Origin: an uncultured Methylotenera sp.
Lineage (GTDB): Bacteria; Pseudomonadota; Gammaproteobacteria; Burkholderiales; Methylophilaceae
DNA: 64,000 nt
Direction of reading: 5' to 3'
Assembly (NCBI RefSeq): GCF_946479685.1
Contig: NZ_CAMLGS010000004.1
Span: 28,514-92,513 of the forward strand
This document shows positions 41,699 to 50,143 of this stretch, one piece after another. Each line of letters opens with the position of its first letter. The stretch's first letter is position 1. The position numbers and the translations under genes are program-made. The notes under the pieces were generated by a model. That model was not told the origin of the DNA and did not search any database. It worked only from the letters and a program-made list of their open reading frames with translations.

Positions 41699-42268
41699 TT
41701 ACTCACTTATCGTCATATTTGCTCGTATCACCGGATGTATCCAGCACCGGAATATATACTCGCCCTCGGCATCATCCGGCACCGTCCAGCTGACCACATC
41801 ACCAGGAATCTGAATTTCCAGATTGACCACTGTCCCATCAGGATAGGTCACATAAAGTGCGTGTGTAATATTTGAACGGTTTTCAATCTCGATGCGATCT
41901 TTGCGTTTTGGCACGAATGACCACGCTTCAAGCTCATGATGAGATAGGGTCATTTTGTGCAAGGTTGCTCCAGGAGCCAACGGTGTAACCACACCCTGCA
42001 CAGCTCTAGACGGGTAAACCTTTTCTGAAGCTTCAGGTTTTGCAGCATGATTTTTAGCATCATGCGCCACAGGCTCATGTGCATCTGCACTATAGGCAGT
42101 AGAGCACACAATCAGCAGCATGGCTGCCATCAAAGTCGCCACCCAGGATTGCAGCTGCAATACGTTAGCGGCGTGCAAAGCGCCTGCTTTATGTGCATTT
42201 ACAGCTACACGCCCTAATCTTTCCAATATCGGTTCCATGGCAACACCTTTTATTCCTGCTTTACGCAT
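41699..42268 (-). CDS. mauL: MauL
   Basis: Periplasmic protein with an N-terminal hydrophobic segment (ATLMAAMLLIVCSTAYS) and a cupredoxin-like C-terminal half. HHELEAWSFVPKRKDRIEIENRSN (in part) and RCWIHPVIRANM resemble plastocyanin-type copper domains, with the C and H of the latter as possible ligands. Its role in methylamine dehydrogenase maturation is not settled. An alternative start 10 codons in (MEPILERLG) also has a good Shine-Dalgarno sequence (AAAGGTG). Preceded by mauG. Confidence 0.82.
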   Translation of the reverse strand: MRKAGIKGVAMEPILERLGRVAVNAHKAGALHAANVLQLQSWVATLMAAMLLIVCSTAYSADAHEPVAHDAKNHAAKPEASEKVYPSRAVQGVVTPLAPGATLHKMTLSHHELEAWSFVPKRKDRIEIENRSNITHALYVTYPDGTVVNLEIQIPGDVVSWTVPDDAEGEYIFRCWIHPVIRANMTISE

Positions 42269-42284
42269 ACTTATTCCGGCATAC

Positions 42285-43307
42285 TTACTCTGGCATACTA
42301 GGATAATCCACCTTCAATGAGCCGCCATCCAGTGTCTGTACAAACTCAATCAGGGATAATCTTTCAGCCTCAGTCAATTCAAACGGCTTCATCTCCAGCG
42401 AACGGCTCTTGCGCTCAATGCCACCCTTTTCATAGTGCTTGATCACTTCATTCAAACCACCCATCGCACCATCGTGCATATATGGACCATTGATTGGCAG
42501 ATCACGCAATGACGGTGTCTTGAACGCATACTGCATGAGCGTGACCTGTGGCGGCACCTTTGCACCACGTCCCAGGTCATCGGTACGCAGGCCGATATCA
42601 TGGAAACTATCATCGGTAAAACGCCATGATTTATGACAGGAGACACATTGCGCCTTGCCTGTGAATAATTTAAAACCATGTTTGGAGCGCTCACTGATAG
42701 CACTTTCATCACCAGCCACCCAACGGTCAAAAGGCGAAGTATTAGAAACCAGTGTTCTCTCGAAGCTAGCTAACGCTTCGGTAATGCGTTTTTTGTTAAC
42801 CGCGGCATCACCAAATGCCTTTGTAAATAAAGGACGATACCCTTGTATGTTTTCCAGTCGTGCTATCACGCTAGGTATATCAAAATTCATTTCATGTGGG
42901 GTAGTAATCGGCAGCACTGCCTGAGCTTCTAAAGAGCTGGCACGGCCATCCCACATCAAGGCTGAAAGCCAAGCACTATTGAGCACGGTTGGCGTGCGGC
43001 GTGCGTTTGTTACATGTTCTGAGCCCAGCGGGCGTAAACGGCCATCACTCCAGCGCTTATCGGGCGCATGACAGGTGGCACAAGACATATTATTGTCGCG
43101 AGAAAGACGCGCATCAAAAAACAACGTCTTGCCTAGATTTGCTTTATCTTCCGTCAATGGATTAGATGATGGTGACGGAATTCCCTCCGGCCGGCGAAAA
43201 TCGTTTTTTGAAACGGTTTCGCCAGCGTGTGAAATACCCGCCACCGCCATATTCATGACGAGAAGCAGGCCCATCAAGCATGGTACGGGCCTAGTTCTCA
43301 TTTTCAT
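42285..43307 (-). CDS. mauG: MauG, di-heme enzyme for TTQ synthesis
   Basis: Di-heme cytochrome related to bacterial cytochrome c peroxidase. It completes the tryptophan tryptophylquinone cofactor in MauA. Two heme sites, CATCH (about residue 76) and CVSCH (about residue 221), lie after a signal peptide ending GISHA. MauG differs from peroxidases in having a tyrosine axial ligand; IKHYEKGG lies where that ligand is expected. The start is ATG (MKMRTR) four bases after the mauA stop. About 340 aa. Confidence 0.93.
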   Translation of the reverse strand: MKMRTRPVPCLMGLLLVMNMAVAGISHAGETVSKNDFRRPEGIPSPSSNPLTEDKANLGKTLFFDARLSRDNNMSCATCHAPDKRWSDGRLRPLGSEHVTNARRTPTVLNSAWLSALMWDGRASSLEAQAVLPITTPHEMNFDIPSVIARLENIQGYRPLFTKAFGDAAVNKKRITEALASFERTLVSNTSPFDRWVAGDESAISERSKHGFKLFTGKAQCVSCHKSWRFTDDSFHDIGLRTDDLGRGAKVPPQVTLMQYAFKTPSLRDLPINGPYMHDGAMGGLNEVIKHYEKGGIERKSRSLEMKPFELTEAERLSLIEFVQTLDGGSLKVDYPSMPE

Positions 43308-43308
43308 T

Positions 43309-43878
43309 TTAGCTCGCCTTACCAACAACTGGTGAGATGGTGCAGTGGTATGTCATATCATCATTTTCAGCACCGAAACACCAAACGATGTCGTTGTTGA
43401 ACTCTGGACGATACACTGGCAATTCACCGTGTGTATTAAAGCAACCGCAACGCGTAGCAGTTTGTTTACCACAACAGTCACGATACGCAATCAGGTAGGT
43501 CTGGCCATCGCCTGGGTTATAGCAGCTGGCAACCCATGAGCTTGGTGACAAGCTTGAGCCTGGTGGGCAAGATGTCAAGCTACCGCCGCTACAATCACAA
43601 ATCTGACCATCGATAGAACAATGACGCCAGTAGTCACACGCTTGTGGATCTTTATCCTGAGGCACCCAGCCACGCTCACGAGTCATGCTGTTAACACTGG
43701 CTGCTTGTGCTTCACCAAGACCGAGGCGAGCGCGACGGTCAACTGGTAGCAAAGGCAACAGTGCTGAACCTGCTAATAACATACCTACTTTGCCGATAAA
43801 GCTACGGCGGCCAGTGTAATTGGCCGTGGTACGCGCCAATTTCTCAATGGTAGAATCAAATCGTTTGTTTTCTTTCAT
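43309..43878 (-). CDS. mauA: Methylamine dehydrogenase light chain
   Basis: Small subunit carrying the TTQ cofactor, oxidising methylamine to formaldehyde and ammonia in the periplasm. W115 (SPSSW) and W166 (NDIVW) are 51 residues apart, as are the cross-linked Trp57 and Trp108 of the Paracoccus enzyme. Many conserved cysteines form disulfides (CDYWRHC, QICDC, DCCG). The N-terminus has a twin-arginine signal, [15 protein letters not shown], so export goes by the Tat route; tatABC lies 5.5 kb away. 189 aa. Confidence 0.98.
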   Translation of the reverse strand: MKENKRFDSTIEKLARTTANYTGRRSFIGKVGMLLAGSALLPLLPVDRRARLGLGEAQAASVNSMTRERGWVPQDKDPQACDYWRHCSIDGQICDCSGGSLTSCPPGSSLSPSSWVASCYNPGDGQTYLIAYRDCCGKQTATRCGCFNTHGELPVYRPEFNNDIVWCFGAENDDMTYHCTISPVVGKAS

Positions 43879-43919
43879 TTTGTTTTCCTTATCCTAAATA
43901 TTTGAACTTTTAGACTAAA

Positions 43920-44552
43920 TTAATGAACACCTTTGTTTTCGTCTGCATGCAGTAACGGAGTCGTGCTGTGCTTCATGAAGTCCTGTAAAGTTGAATGACC
44001 TTCACGAACTGTTTCAAACAAGCTTTCAACATGCTCACGTGTATTGCACAGGCCTTTGCCAAGAATCACGCCATCTGCATCAAGCAACACGCCATAAGGA
44101 ACTTTAGAAATCTGATAACGGATACCAATTTCAGCTGAAACAACATAGCGCTCATTTTGCAGCGGATGGTTACGCAGGAACTCAAGGTGTTCAGCACGTG
44201 TACCATCACTGATCAGCACTACATCAGCACCTTCTGCAGCAGCTACTGAACGAATAATCGGCAGCAACTTAGCGCAGATAGGGCAGCTTGGACCAGTAAA
44301 CATCAACAAGCTTGGACGTCCCGGTGTAACCGCACGACCAACTGTAATCGGCGCACCGTCAAACGTCGTCAGACTGAACACCGGTGAGCGTTCGCCGACT
44401 TCAGGGCCGTTGTCGAGTAACATCGCACCCAGCGGAGCTGAACGCTCATGTAACAGACCAATTTGTCGTATAACGCCAAGCATCAATGCTGCCAGGCTTA
44501 AGAATGCGCACCACAACAACACATTCGATGCAATAATAAATCCAGTATTCAT
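43920..44552 (-). CDS. mauD: MauD, thioredoxin-like maturation protein
   Basis: Membrane-anchored thioredoxin-fold protein: N-terminal helix (VLLWCAFLSLAALMLGVI) and a redox motif CPIC at residues 90-93. It is required with MauE for correct disulfide formation in the cysteine-rich light chain. 210 aa. It stands between mauE and mauA in standard order. Confidence 0.95.
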   Translation of the reverse strand: MNTGFIIASNVLLWCAFLSLAALMLGVIRQIGLLHERSAPLGAMLLDNGPEVGERSPVFSLTTFDGAPITVGRAVTPGRPSLLMFTGPSCPICAKLLPIIRSVAAAEGADVVLISDGTRAEHLEFLRNHPLQNERYVVSAEIGIRYQISKVPYGVLLDADGVILGKGLCNTREHVESLFETVREGHSTLQDFMKHSTTPLLHADENKGVH

Positions 44553-44573
44553 TTCTATTCTCCTATGTATAAA

Positions 44574-45122
44574 CTAACTTTTTTTGGCACGTGAGTCGTG
44601 TAAGCCCACGATTAAATCTGCAGCAAGATAAAGCATCGCAAACATCCCAGCAGCCGCGACACCGATCACTACTGATTCAAATGTCATTGCTGACAAACTA
44701 ACATTTACATTAGCGGTGAAGAGGCTCACTGCGGCGAGTGCAAGGGCACGCATTACATGAAACATGCCGATGCGGCTCACACTGGTCGGACGACGTACGC
44801 AACCACAGTCAATGTGGGTGCGGCCACGTCCGACATTAATCGCGAGCGCCATTGCAAACATCATAAACAGGCCTGCCGCTACCCACGCAGCCACCTCGCG
44901 CGCTGGCGGCACCAGCAATGCTATGGCGCTGCCAAGCTCCAACCAAGGTAGAAGCTTCGCGAATGGGGCGACCATGAAGGAAGGAAGCAGCCGGTAATTG
45001 GCAACCACCCCCTGAAACTCATCTGTATTGCGGATTTTTGGAATTGCAGCCGCAGCCAAAACAAGTGCCAGGAAAAGTGAAGCAAACACCGGAACAATCG
45101 GGTCATTAATCAGCCAGTTCAT
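44574..45122 (-). CDS. mauE: MauE, membrane maturation protein
   Basis: 182-aa polytopic membrane protein of the DoxX/MauE type with about four helices (for example [17 protein letters not shown] and [21 protein letters not shown]) and a conserved DCGCV loop whose cysteines probably exchange electrons with MauD. Needed for stable MauA. It begins eight bases after the mauB stop. Confidence 0.93.
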   Translation of the reverse strand: MNWLINDPIVPVFASLFLALVLAAAAIPKIRNTDEFQGVVANYRLLPSFMVAPFAKLLPWLELGSAIALLVPPAREVAAWVAAGLFMMFAMALAINVGRGRTHIDCGCVRRPTSVSRIGMFHVMRALALAAVSLFTANVNVSLSAMTFESVVIGVAAAGMFAMLYLAADLIVGLHDSRAKKS

Positions 45123-45129
45123 GATTTAC

Positions 45130-46356
45130 TCACTTATCCATCGTAACGATAATTTGAGGAGCCTTGCCCATCTCGTCCATTGATGCCAATTGCTTACCGC
45201 CAACCGCGTCAAATGTATAGATGATTTTGTGCTCAATTGAAGCCGCAATCAGCGTAGGATTCTTGTCCTGAGTTACAGCAATAGAATCAATATCATGCTT
45301 CAGATCAATGCGGCGCAAACGTTTACCGGTTGTACCATCAGCCACCACTACAAAACGGCTAGGTAATTTATGCGTCCATTTGGCGCGTTGGTCTGCAAGC
45401 AGATAGATCTCGTTGCGGTCTTTATGGTAAGCAATTGGCTGCCAACCACCTGGGCCCCACTTATCTTTCTTCTCTTTATCACTGAAAATCTCGATTGGTT
45501 TCAAGAATTCAGCACCAGAGTCAGTCAACTTAGCCTGGAAGATCTTACCTTCGTAAGTTGGCCATACTAAACGACCAGCTGAGTTTGAGTAGTACGGGTT
45601 ATTGTGTAGATACTCGTTCTCGGCATGGAATACCTTAGTATTTTTCTGCTTGGAGTTGCCTTGGTTGTCATAAGAAACCTGCAGCAATGAACCGTCACGA
45701 CAGTGCATGAAGAAGTTTTGCTTAGCCGCTGGGAAAATGTGGTAACAATCTGGTACAGCGATTGTCTTCACAAATTTCTTCTGTTCCAGATCAACCAGAC
45801 CCACGCCAGATGTTGGTGAGAACTGCTGAATCAGCATGTGTTTGTCATCAACACTCAAAGACGCCGTACGTTCCATTAAACCCGTTAAAAAGCGGATTTC
45901 AGGAATATCAATATCTGCAATCGGCTGTAGTGTTTGTGGATCATGCAACCTAACGTAGTCATTGCGAGTACCGTGAGCAATACGGTCATAAGTTGTATTA
46001 GCCATACCTACAAACTTAGAGCTAGACATCACATGCGGCAATTTACCGCCATCGATTAAACCGTGCATTTGCAGTTTGTTGTCATTTGCACCCATTACAT
46101 ACGTTTGCGAAGTCATGTTGAAGTGACCAGGATCAATCACGTAAAAACGCTTAGCATCAACTGGCGGCGCCTTTGCAACTGACAAATTGTCAATCTTCAG
46201 GCTGCCAACTGCGGCAAGCTGTTTTGGCACAGCTTTTTGATCTTCAGCAAACGCAGGTTGCGCTGCCACCAACAAAGCGGCGATTGCCAACTTGCCTGCA
46301 AGGCCAGCTGTTAGTCCGCGCTTTCCGTTTGTTGATTGATTATTTAAAGTAATCAT
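45130..46356 (-). CDS. mauB: Methylamine dehydrogenase heavy chain
   Basis: Large subunit of the alpha2-beta2 enzyme, a seven-bladed propeller. An N-terminal signal peptide (LAIAALLVAAQPAFA) is followed by the mature chain, with propeller-like runs such as RFYVIDPGHFN and VGLVDLEQKKFVKTI. 408 aa. The signal lacks a clear twin-arginine motif, in contrast with MauA. Preceded by GGAGAG eight bases before ATG. Confidence 0.97.
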   Translation of the reverse strand: MITLNNQSTNGKRGLTAGLAGKLAIAALLVAAQPAFAEDQKAVPKQLAAVGSLKIDNLSVAKAPPVDAKRFYVIDPGHFNMTSQTYVMGANDNKLQMHGLIDGGKLPHVMSSSKFVGMANTTYDRIAHGTRNDYVRLHDPQTLQPIADIDIPEIRFLTGLMERTASLSVDDKHMLIQQFSPTSGVGLVDLEQKKFVKTIAVPDCYHIFPAAKQNFFMHCRDGSLLQVSYDNQGNSKQKNTKVFHAENEYLHNNPYYSNSAGRLVWPTYEGKIFQAKLTDSGAEFLKPIEIFSDKEKKDKWGPGGWQPIAYHKDRNEIYLLADQRAKWTHKLPSRFVVVADGTTGKRLRRIDLKHDIDSIAVTQDKNPTLIAASIEHKIIYTFDAVGGKQLASMDEMGKAPQIIVTMDK

Positions 46357-46417
46357 ATTCTCTCCAGACCTTATTAATAATTGTATAAATTCACTTCTGA
46401 ATCAAAACCACCGGCTA

Positions 46418-47272
46418 TCAAATGAATAGCAGCGTCAATGCTGCAGACCCAATAGAAAGCAAGAGGAACCCATCTACTTCAACTGCACGTTCTTGCCAAC
46501 GAGCAAGCCAAGCCTGAGCAGCCTGATTGCTAACTGGGAAAAAGTTGATAGCTACTGGCAAGCAGCGGCCAATGTTGAAGATAGCGAATATCGTGATAGC
46601 CGTTTGCACGTCACCACTGAACAGCGCTACACCAGTGACGATGTAAAGCATTGGTGTTTGCACATAGGTCAAGTAATTCATGCCTAATGCAAAGCCATAC
46701 AACAAACCAATCACCCAAGAACTGAAACGGTAACGTGCGTCATGTGGTACTTGTGCGCGGCGTTGTGGATATGGCATCTTCAGGAAACCGAACTGATGCA
46801 CACCATAACCAATAGCCAGCACAGACATGCCTGCTACCATATAAGTGAAAGGAAGTTGTTCAAACAGCAACCAGCCTGCAAAGCCTAGTGCGCCACCTAA
46901 TACCAATGCACCAACTGCATAACCTAGTACATGGGTTAAAAAGGTAGGCGTCCAACGTGCTACCGACCAGAACGAATAACGTCCAGCTGGTCGCAACAGA
47001 CTCAGACTAGAATAGCCGCATGGCGACCAAGTTGATAAAAAGCCACCGACCAGTGCAAGTACGACAAACATCGCCGTTAATGCATCAGTAGTTGCCACTC
47101 TTGAATCTAGCATGCTGCCACCAGCAACACCTGCGGCAATAGCTAGCGCCATTGTTACAAAACGTACCGTACCTGAACGCGGCTCAGCAAAGCTGATCGC
47201 ATCAGGCACACATGCAACGGCAGCGTTGCCTTGGGATGTCTGATACATTCCAGACCCTATACCCATTTTCAT
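46418..47272 (-). CDS. mauF: MauF, membrane protein
   Basis: First gene of the operon; 284-aa integral membrane protein with about six helices (such as VTMALAIAAGVAGG and MFVVLALVGGFLST) and the conserved WSPCGYSSLSLLRP segment. MauF is required for methylamine dehydrogenase biogenesis; its exact action is unknown. A very strong Shine-Dalgarno sequence (AGGAGG) lies just before the ATG. Expression is expected from the activator-type promoter at 47331-47413. Confidence 0.93.
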   Translation of the reverse strand: MKMGIGSGMYQTSQGNAAVACVPDAISFAEPRSGTVRFVTMALAIAAGVAGGSMLDSRVATTDALTAMFVVLALVGGFLSTWSPCGYSSLSLLRPAGRYSFWSVARWTPTFLTHVLGYAVGALVLGGALGFAGWLLFEQLPFTYMVAGMSVLAIGYGVHQFGFLKMPYPQRRAQVPHDARYRFSSWVIGLLYGFALGMNYLTYVQTPMLYIVTGVALFSGDVQTAITIFAIFNIGRCLPVAINFFPVSNQAAQAWLARWQERAVEVDGFLLLSIGSAALTLLFI

Positions 47273-47330
47273 GATCTCCTCCTATGGCCATGTGGCCACT
47301 TGTTGATTGAAATAAAAACTACGCAACGCC

Positions 47331-47413
47331 AATATAGTTACAATTGTGTTACTTCCGTAGCAAGAATCGGCAAGCCATCTGGCTACCAATCTCACTGTTG
47401 CCGATTTTTGCTA
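47331..47413 (-). promoter_or_regulatory. Promoter and paired operator of the mau operon
   Basis: On the minus strand: an inverted pair of 16-bp arms (+ strand 47358-47373 TAGCAAGAATCGGCAA and 47398-47413 TTGCCGATTTTTGCTA; 40 bp between starts), then 21 bp, then the -10 hexamer TATATT (47331-47336). The place of a -35 holds only TACGGA, so transcription should depend on an activator bound to the proximal arm. A 5' leader of about 50 nt would precede mauF. Confidence 0.75.
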
Positions 47414-47469
47414 CCAGTTTTATTTCGCACCCCAATCACTATCAGTTATGCTTTTTACAAGAGCCAAAT

Positions 47470-47497
47470 AAAAAAAAGCCGCACCCGAAGGCGCGGC
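47470..47497 (-). terminator. Strong intrinsic terminator upstream of the mau promoter
   Basis: On the minus strand GCCGCGCC and GGTGCGGC pair around a TTCG tetraloop, followed by eight T. It lies between the two paired operators and ends any transcript coming from the distal promoter before it reaches the mau promoter. Confidence 0.88.
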
Positions 47498-47504
47498 CGT
47501 AAAG

Positions 47505-47615
47505 CTAGGCGTTATAAACGTTGGAGATGCCTAAATGAAAAGCTGTTAGCAATTCGATCAGTCTTAATAACCTGATAAATACTCCGTCTTCTTGCTGTAA
47601 AAAAGAACACTGCAT
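47505..47615 (-). CDS. Possible 36-aa peptide within the short transcript
   Basis: ATG-initiated frame beginning MQCSFLQQEDGVFIRLLRLI and ending just eight bases before the terminator stem. The middle (RLLRLIELLTAF) could be an amphipathic helix. The only Shine-Dalgarno-like sequence is GGGG ten bases upstream, which is weak. No family is recognised. The fit between promoter, ORF and terminator is suggestive, but an untranslated RNA is equally possible. Confidence 0.3.
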   Translation of the reverse strand: MQCSFLQQEDGVFIRLLRLIELLTAFHLGISNVYNA

Positions 47616-47652
47616 TTAAAAACCCCGGTAAAACTTAAAACTGATGGGGCGA

Positions 47653-47735
47653 ACTATAGCAACGCAGCTATAACTGCCGTAGCAAGAATCGGCATAGAGT
47701 TATGCCACCCATACCTCTGTTGCCGATTCTTGCTA
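47653..47735 (-). promoter_or_regulatory. Second paired operator with its own promoter
   Basis: Same design as the mauF promoter: arms at 47680-47695 (TAGCAAGAATCGGCAT) and 47720-47735 (TTGCCGATTCTTGCTA), 40 bp between starts, then 21 bp to TATAGT (47653-47658, minus strand). On the plus strand the distal arm is followed after 21 bp by CATTAT, a weak -10, so the pair might also serve the regulator gene. From here to the regulator start, 47763-48226 holds only one further single arm and AT-rich DNA. Confidence 0.7.
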
Positions 47736-48013
47736 GGAACCTTTATTTTCAATACCCATTATTCAACACTAGCCAACTGCACCAGCAAATATAGCAAGCT
47801 CACGCCGACGCTAAATATCGCAACTCCCAATCCAAACCTTTAATAGATATTGAGCGCATTTATTCCTTTAAATATGACAGCCATCCGCCTCTCTATCCGC
47901 TATTTATTAAGGCTAATTACATATAAAAAAATTGGGTGTAATATAAACAAACGAGGTAACTAATTTTTGAAATTTCATCTATATTTCATCAAGTTATCAT
48001 CACACTGTCACTC

Positions 48014-48029
48014 TTGCCGTTTTTTGCTA
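48014..48029 (+). promoter_or_regulatory. Single operator arm upstream of the AraC gene
   Basis: TTGCCGTTTTTTGCTA matches the mau element at 15 of 16 positions and points at the regulator gene. A poor -10 (TAAAGT) follows after 20 bp. No inverted partner was found 40 bp away. Suggests weak autoregulation. Confidence 0.5.
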
Positions 48030-48226
48030 TCCATGCAGATTTTTTGGAGTAAAGTGACTCTTACTAACCTAACAGTGAGTGCGTTTGGGTAACACATAAA
48101 CTATTAAACGCTTTAAGATTAATTACAACGATAAGAATAATAAAAAGAGCAGACTTTTCGCTAAGGCATAACAATAAAAACGCCGGATCCAGCATCCACG
48201 AAAAGTTAGACTAGAGGAGAAGTATC

Positions 48227-49246
48227 GTGAATTTCCAGGAAGAGTTTCTGGGCATATCCCCTGTGGGTGGTAGCCCTAAAATACATTTAGTCGAACGTAA
48301 AACCACAGATGTGCTTGAACAAGCGGACGCGCTACCGTTCTGGTCGCAAGACTACACACAACTGAGTAAAGGCACTTTTTCCGGCGGACTGAGCAGTGTC
48401 ACGCATCATGGAGTGCAAGTATTTCGTGAAACCATGAACCGCGCGGTTGACCAAATCGCGTTTGCGCCGGCAGATGCCTACGTTATTGGCCTGCCGACTA
48501 TCATTGAAGGCGATGCCTCATGGGGGCTTATGCCGGTGAAGCCTAACGCCATGATTACACTGGATAAGAACGCTGAACTGGTATTTCGCACCTCCAACTT
48601 ATCTGAAATCACGGCAGCCGTAATCTCAGCGCAACGCTTGGAAGAATATGCCGCCCAGGTGGAATGGATAGATCTGCGCAAAGCGATGGAAAGTGTGAAA
48701 CCAGTAGAACGCATCTCTCCCGACATCACCGCCCGCTTGCAAGCTTCACTCACCGATGGCATGCACTATGTGTCTAAATTTCGCGATACCGCAGATGCAG
48801 AACAGATATGGCACCTCTTCGAAAATGACCTGATGGCGACCTGTGTGCAGGCGCTATTGCAGGCCAGTAATAGTCCTAATCACAATCACGATCACCGCAT
48901 TCATCGCTATATCGTCAATCGCGTGCGTGACCTCACGCTCTCCAGCTCAGGTTATCCGCTGACGATAGAAGAGCTCTGTATTAGCCTGCGCATCAGCAGG
49001 CGAACTCTCAATCATGCGTTTATCCGAGTGCTAGGCATTACACCGGTTGCCTATATGCGCAATGTTCGGCTACATCGTATACGCGCCGAACTGCAATCTT
49101 CACCGCATCAAGTCAGGTACATTGCCAGCGTAGCAGCGAAATGGGGGTTCTGGCATATGAGCCTGTTCTCACGCTATTACCGCGAGTTATTTGGAGAAAC
49201 ACCGATAGAAACGCTATCACGCTCACGTGTCGGTGAAAGACATTGA
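48227..49246 (+). CDS. AraC-family regulator, probable mau activator
   Basis: 339-aa protein with a C-terminal AraC DNA-binding domain (about residues 235-335): first helix-turn-helix at LTIEELCISLRISRRTLNHAF, quoted in part, second at VRYIASVAAKWGFWHMSLFSRYYRELFGETP (in part). The N-terminal 220 residues are a sensor of the EutR/QhpR-like type rather than a simple cupin. Start codon is GTG with AGAGGAG upstream. It diverges from mauFBEDAGLMN and stands where LysR-type mauR might be expected. I infer that it activates mau in response to methylamine. Confidence 0.85.
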   Translation: MNFQEEFLGISPVGGSPKIHLVERKTTDVLEQADALPFWSQDYTQLSKGTFSGGLSSVTHHGVQVFRETMNRAVDQIAFAPADAYVIGLPTIIEGDASWGLMPVKPNAMITLDKNAELVFRTSNLSEITAAVISAQRLEEYAAQVEWIDLRKAMESVKPVERISPDITARLQASLTDGMHYVSKFRDTADAEQIWHLFENDLMATCVQALLQASNSPNHNHDHRIHRYIVNRVRDLTLSSSGYPLTIEELCISLRISRRTLNHAFIRVLGITPVAYMRNVRLHRIRAELQSSPHQVRYIASVAAKWGFWHMSLFSRYYRELFGETPIETLSRSRVGERH

Positions 49247-49431
49247 ACAGATCGCTTGCTTCCCGGCAACGAGAAGTAAGCGCATCAACAGTCATTTTAT
49301 TTATCTATCTACTTATCTAGCCGATTTTTTATATAGCTTAGGCCGCAACAAGCGTAATCTACGCTTTAACCTAGAATATTTTATTTATAAATATTTATTT
49401 ACAAAGATTTAACTTAGGAGGTCGTCGCATC

Positions 49432-49653
49432 ATGGGTTCTTTTAGTATCTGGCACTGGTTGATTGTACTGCTGATTGTGGCATTGGTGTTTGGCACCAAA
49501 AAACTGCGTAATATCGGCGGCGACGTTGGCGGCGCGGTAAAAAGCTTTAAAGAAGCGGTCAATGAAGGGAAAACCACCCCAGCTCTGGAACATGGCAAGA
49601 CCACAGGCGGGCAAACGGTGGAACATGATGCCGCACATCAGGCCAGACACTAA
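49432..49653 (+). CDS. tatA: Twin-arginine translocase subunit TatA
   Basis: 73 aa: one N-terminal membrane helix ([19 protein letters not shown]), the FG hinge, and an amphipathic helix ([20 protein letters not shown]). TatA oligomers form the export path for folded proteins. AGGAGG precedes the ATG. The 185-bp gap after the AraC gene is AT-rich and may hold its promoter; run-on from the AraC gene is also possible. Confidence 0.95.
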   Translation: MGSFSIWHWLIVLLIVALVFGTKKLRNIGGDVGGAVKSFKEAVNEGKTTPALEHGKTTGGQTVEHDAAHQARH

Positions 49654-49676
49654 GCTACTCAGGACGTCACTACATC

Positions 49677-50138
49677 ATGTTTGATATCGCATTCTCAGAA
49701 TTGGTAGTGATTGGCGTGGTAGCGCTCATCGCCATTGGGCCAGACAAGCTACCTAAAGTAGCTCGCACCGCAGGCCATCTGCTAGGCCGTGCGCAGCGTT
49801 ACGTCAATGATGTCAAATCCGACATGGACAATGAGCTGCGTTTAGAAGAACTGCAAAAGCTACAGAGTGAGATACTGGAAAATACACAATCCGCACCCAA
49901 ATATCAGGTAGGTCAGGTAATCCGCCATGGTCAGATTGTCCGCGATGACCTTATTGCCAATAATGACCAGCTACTCAATGATATAGACGCAAACGAAGAT
50001 CTAGCAGCAAGGCCTGTACATCCCACCACAATGACAGAGGGTGACTACATCCCAACGCCGCTCAGGGCAAAGGCGCTAAATCAAGCACAGGTAAATAAAA
50101 CCATGTCTAACCAACAAACCGCATCAACCCAAGGCTAA
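49677..50138 (+). CDS. tatB: Twin-arginine translocase subunit TatB
   Basis: 153 aa: N-terminal helix MFDIAFSELVVIGVVALIAI with the E8 position typical of TatB, then GPDKLPKVARTAGHLLGR and a coiled-coil-like stretch. TatB joins TatC in recognising twin-arginine signals. The C-terminal third is low in conservation. Confidence 0.95.
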   Translation: MFDIAFSELVVIGVVALIAIGPDKLPKVARTAGHLLGRAQRYVNDVKSDMDNELRLEELQKLQSEILENTQSAPKYQVGQVIRHGQIVRDDLIANNDQLLNDIDANEDLAARPVHPTTMTEGDYIPTPLRAKALNQAQVNKTMSNQQTASTQG

Positions 50139-50143
50139 ATAAA

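Larger units (their letters stand above)
47470..47646 (-). ncRNA. Candidate mau-co-regulated short transcript, about 177 nt
   Basis: Bounded by the distal operator-promoter (-10 at 47653-47658) and the UUCG terminator. It contains a 36-codon ORF, so it could act as an sRNA, as a small mRNA, or as both. It is not part of the mau leader, because the mau promoter is downstream of the terminator. Boundaries are predicted, not measured. Confidence 0.5.

Noticed and set aside
40063..47272. Missing mauC and mauJ as a sign of operon decay
   Set aside because: All genes present are intact and in standard order; betaproteobacterial mau clusters can lack these two genes.
47231..47575. Plus-strand ORF of 114 codons across the mauF start and mau promoter
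   Set aside because: It overlaps mauF, both operator arms and the terminator on the opposite strand, has a very basic low-complexity end and no ribosome binding site.
47763..48013. Additional operator arms before the AraC gene, e.g. TAGCAAGCTCACG near 47793
   Set aside because: Match is limited to about eight bases with no -10 at the 21-bp distance.
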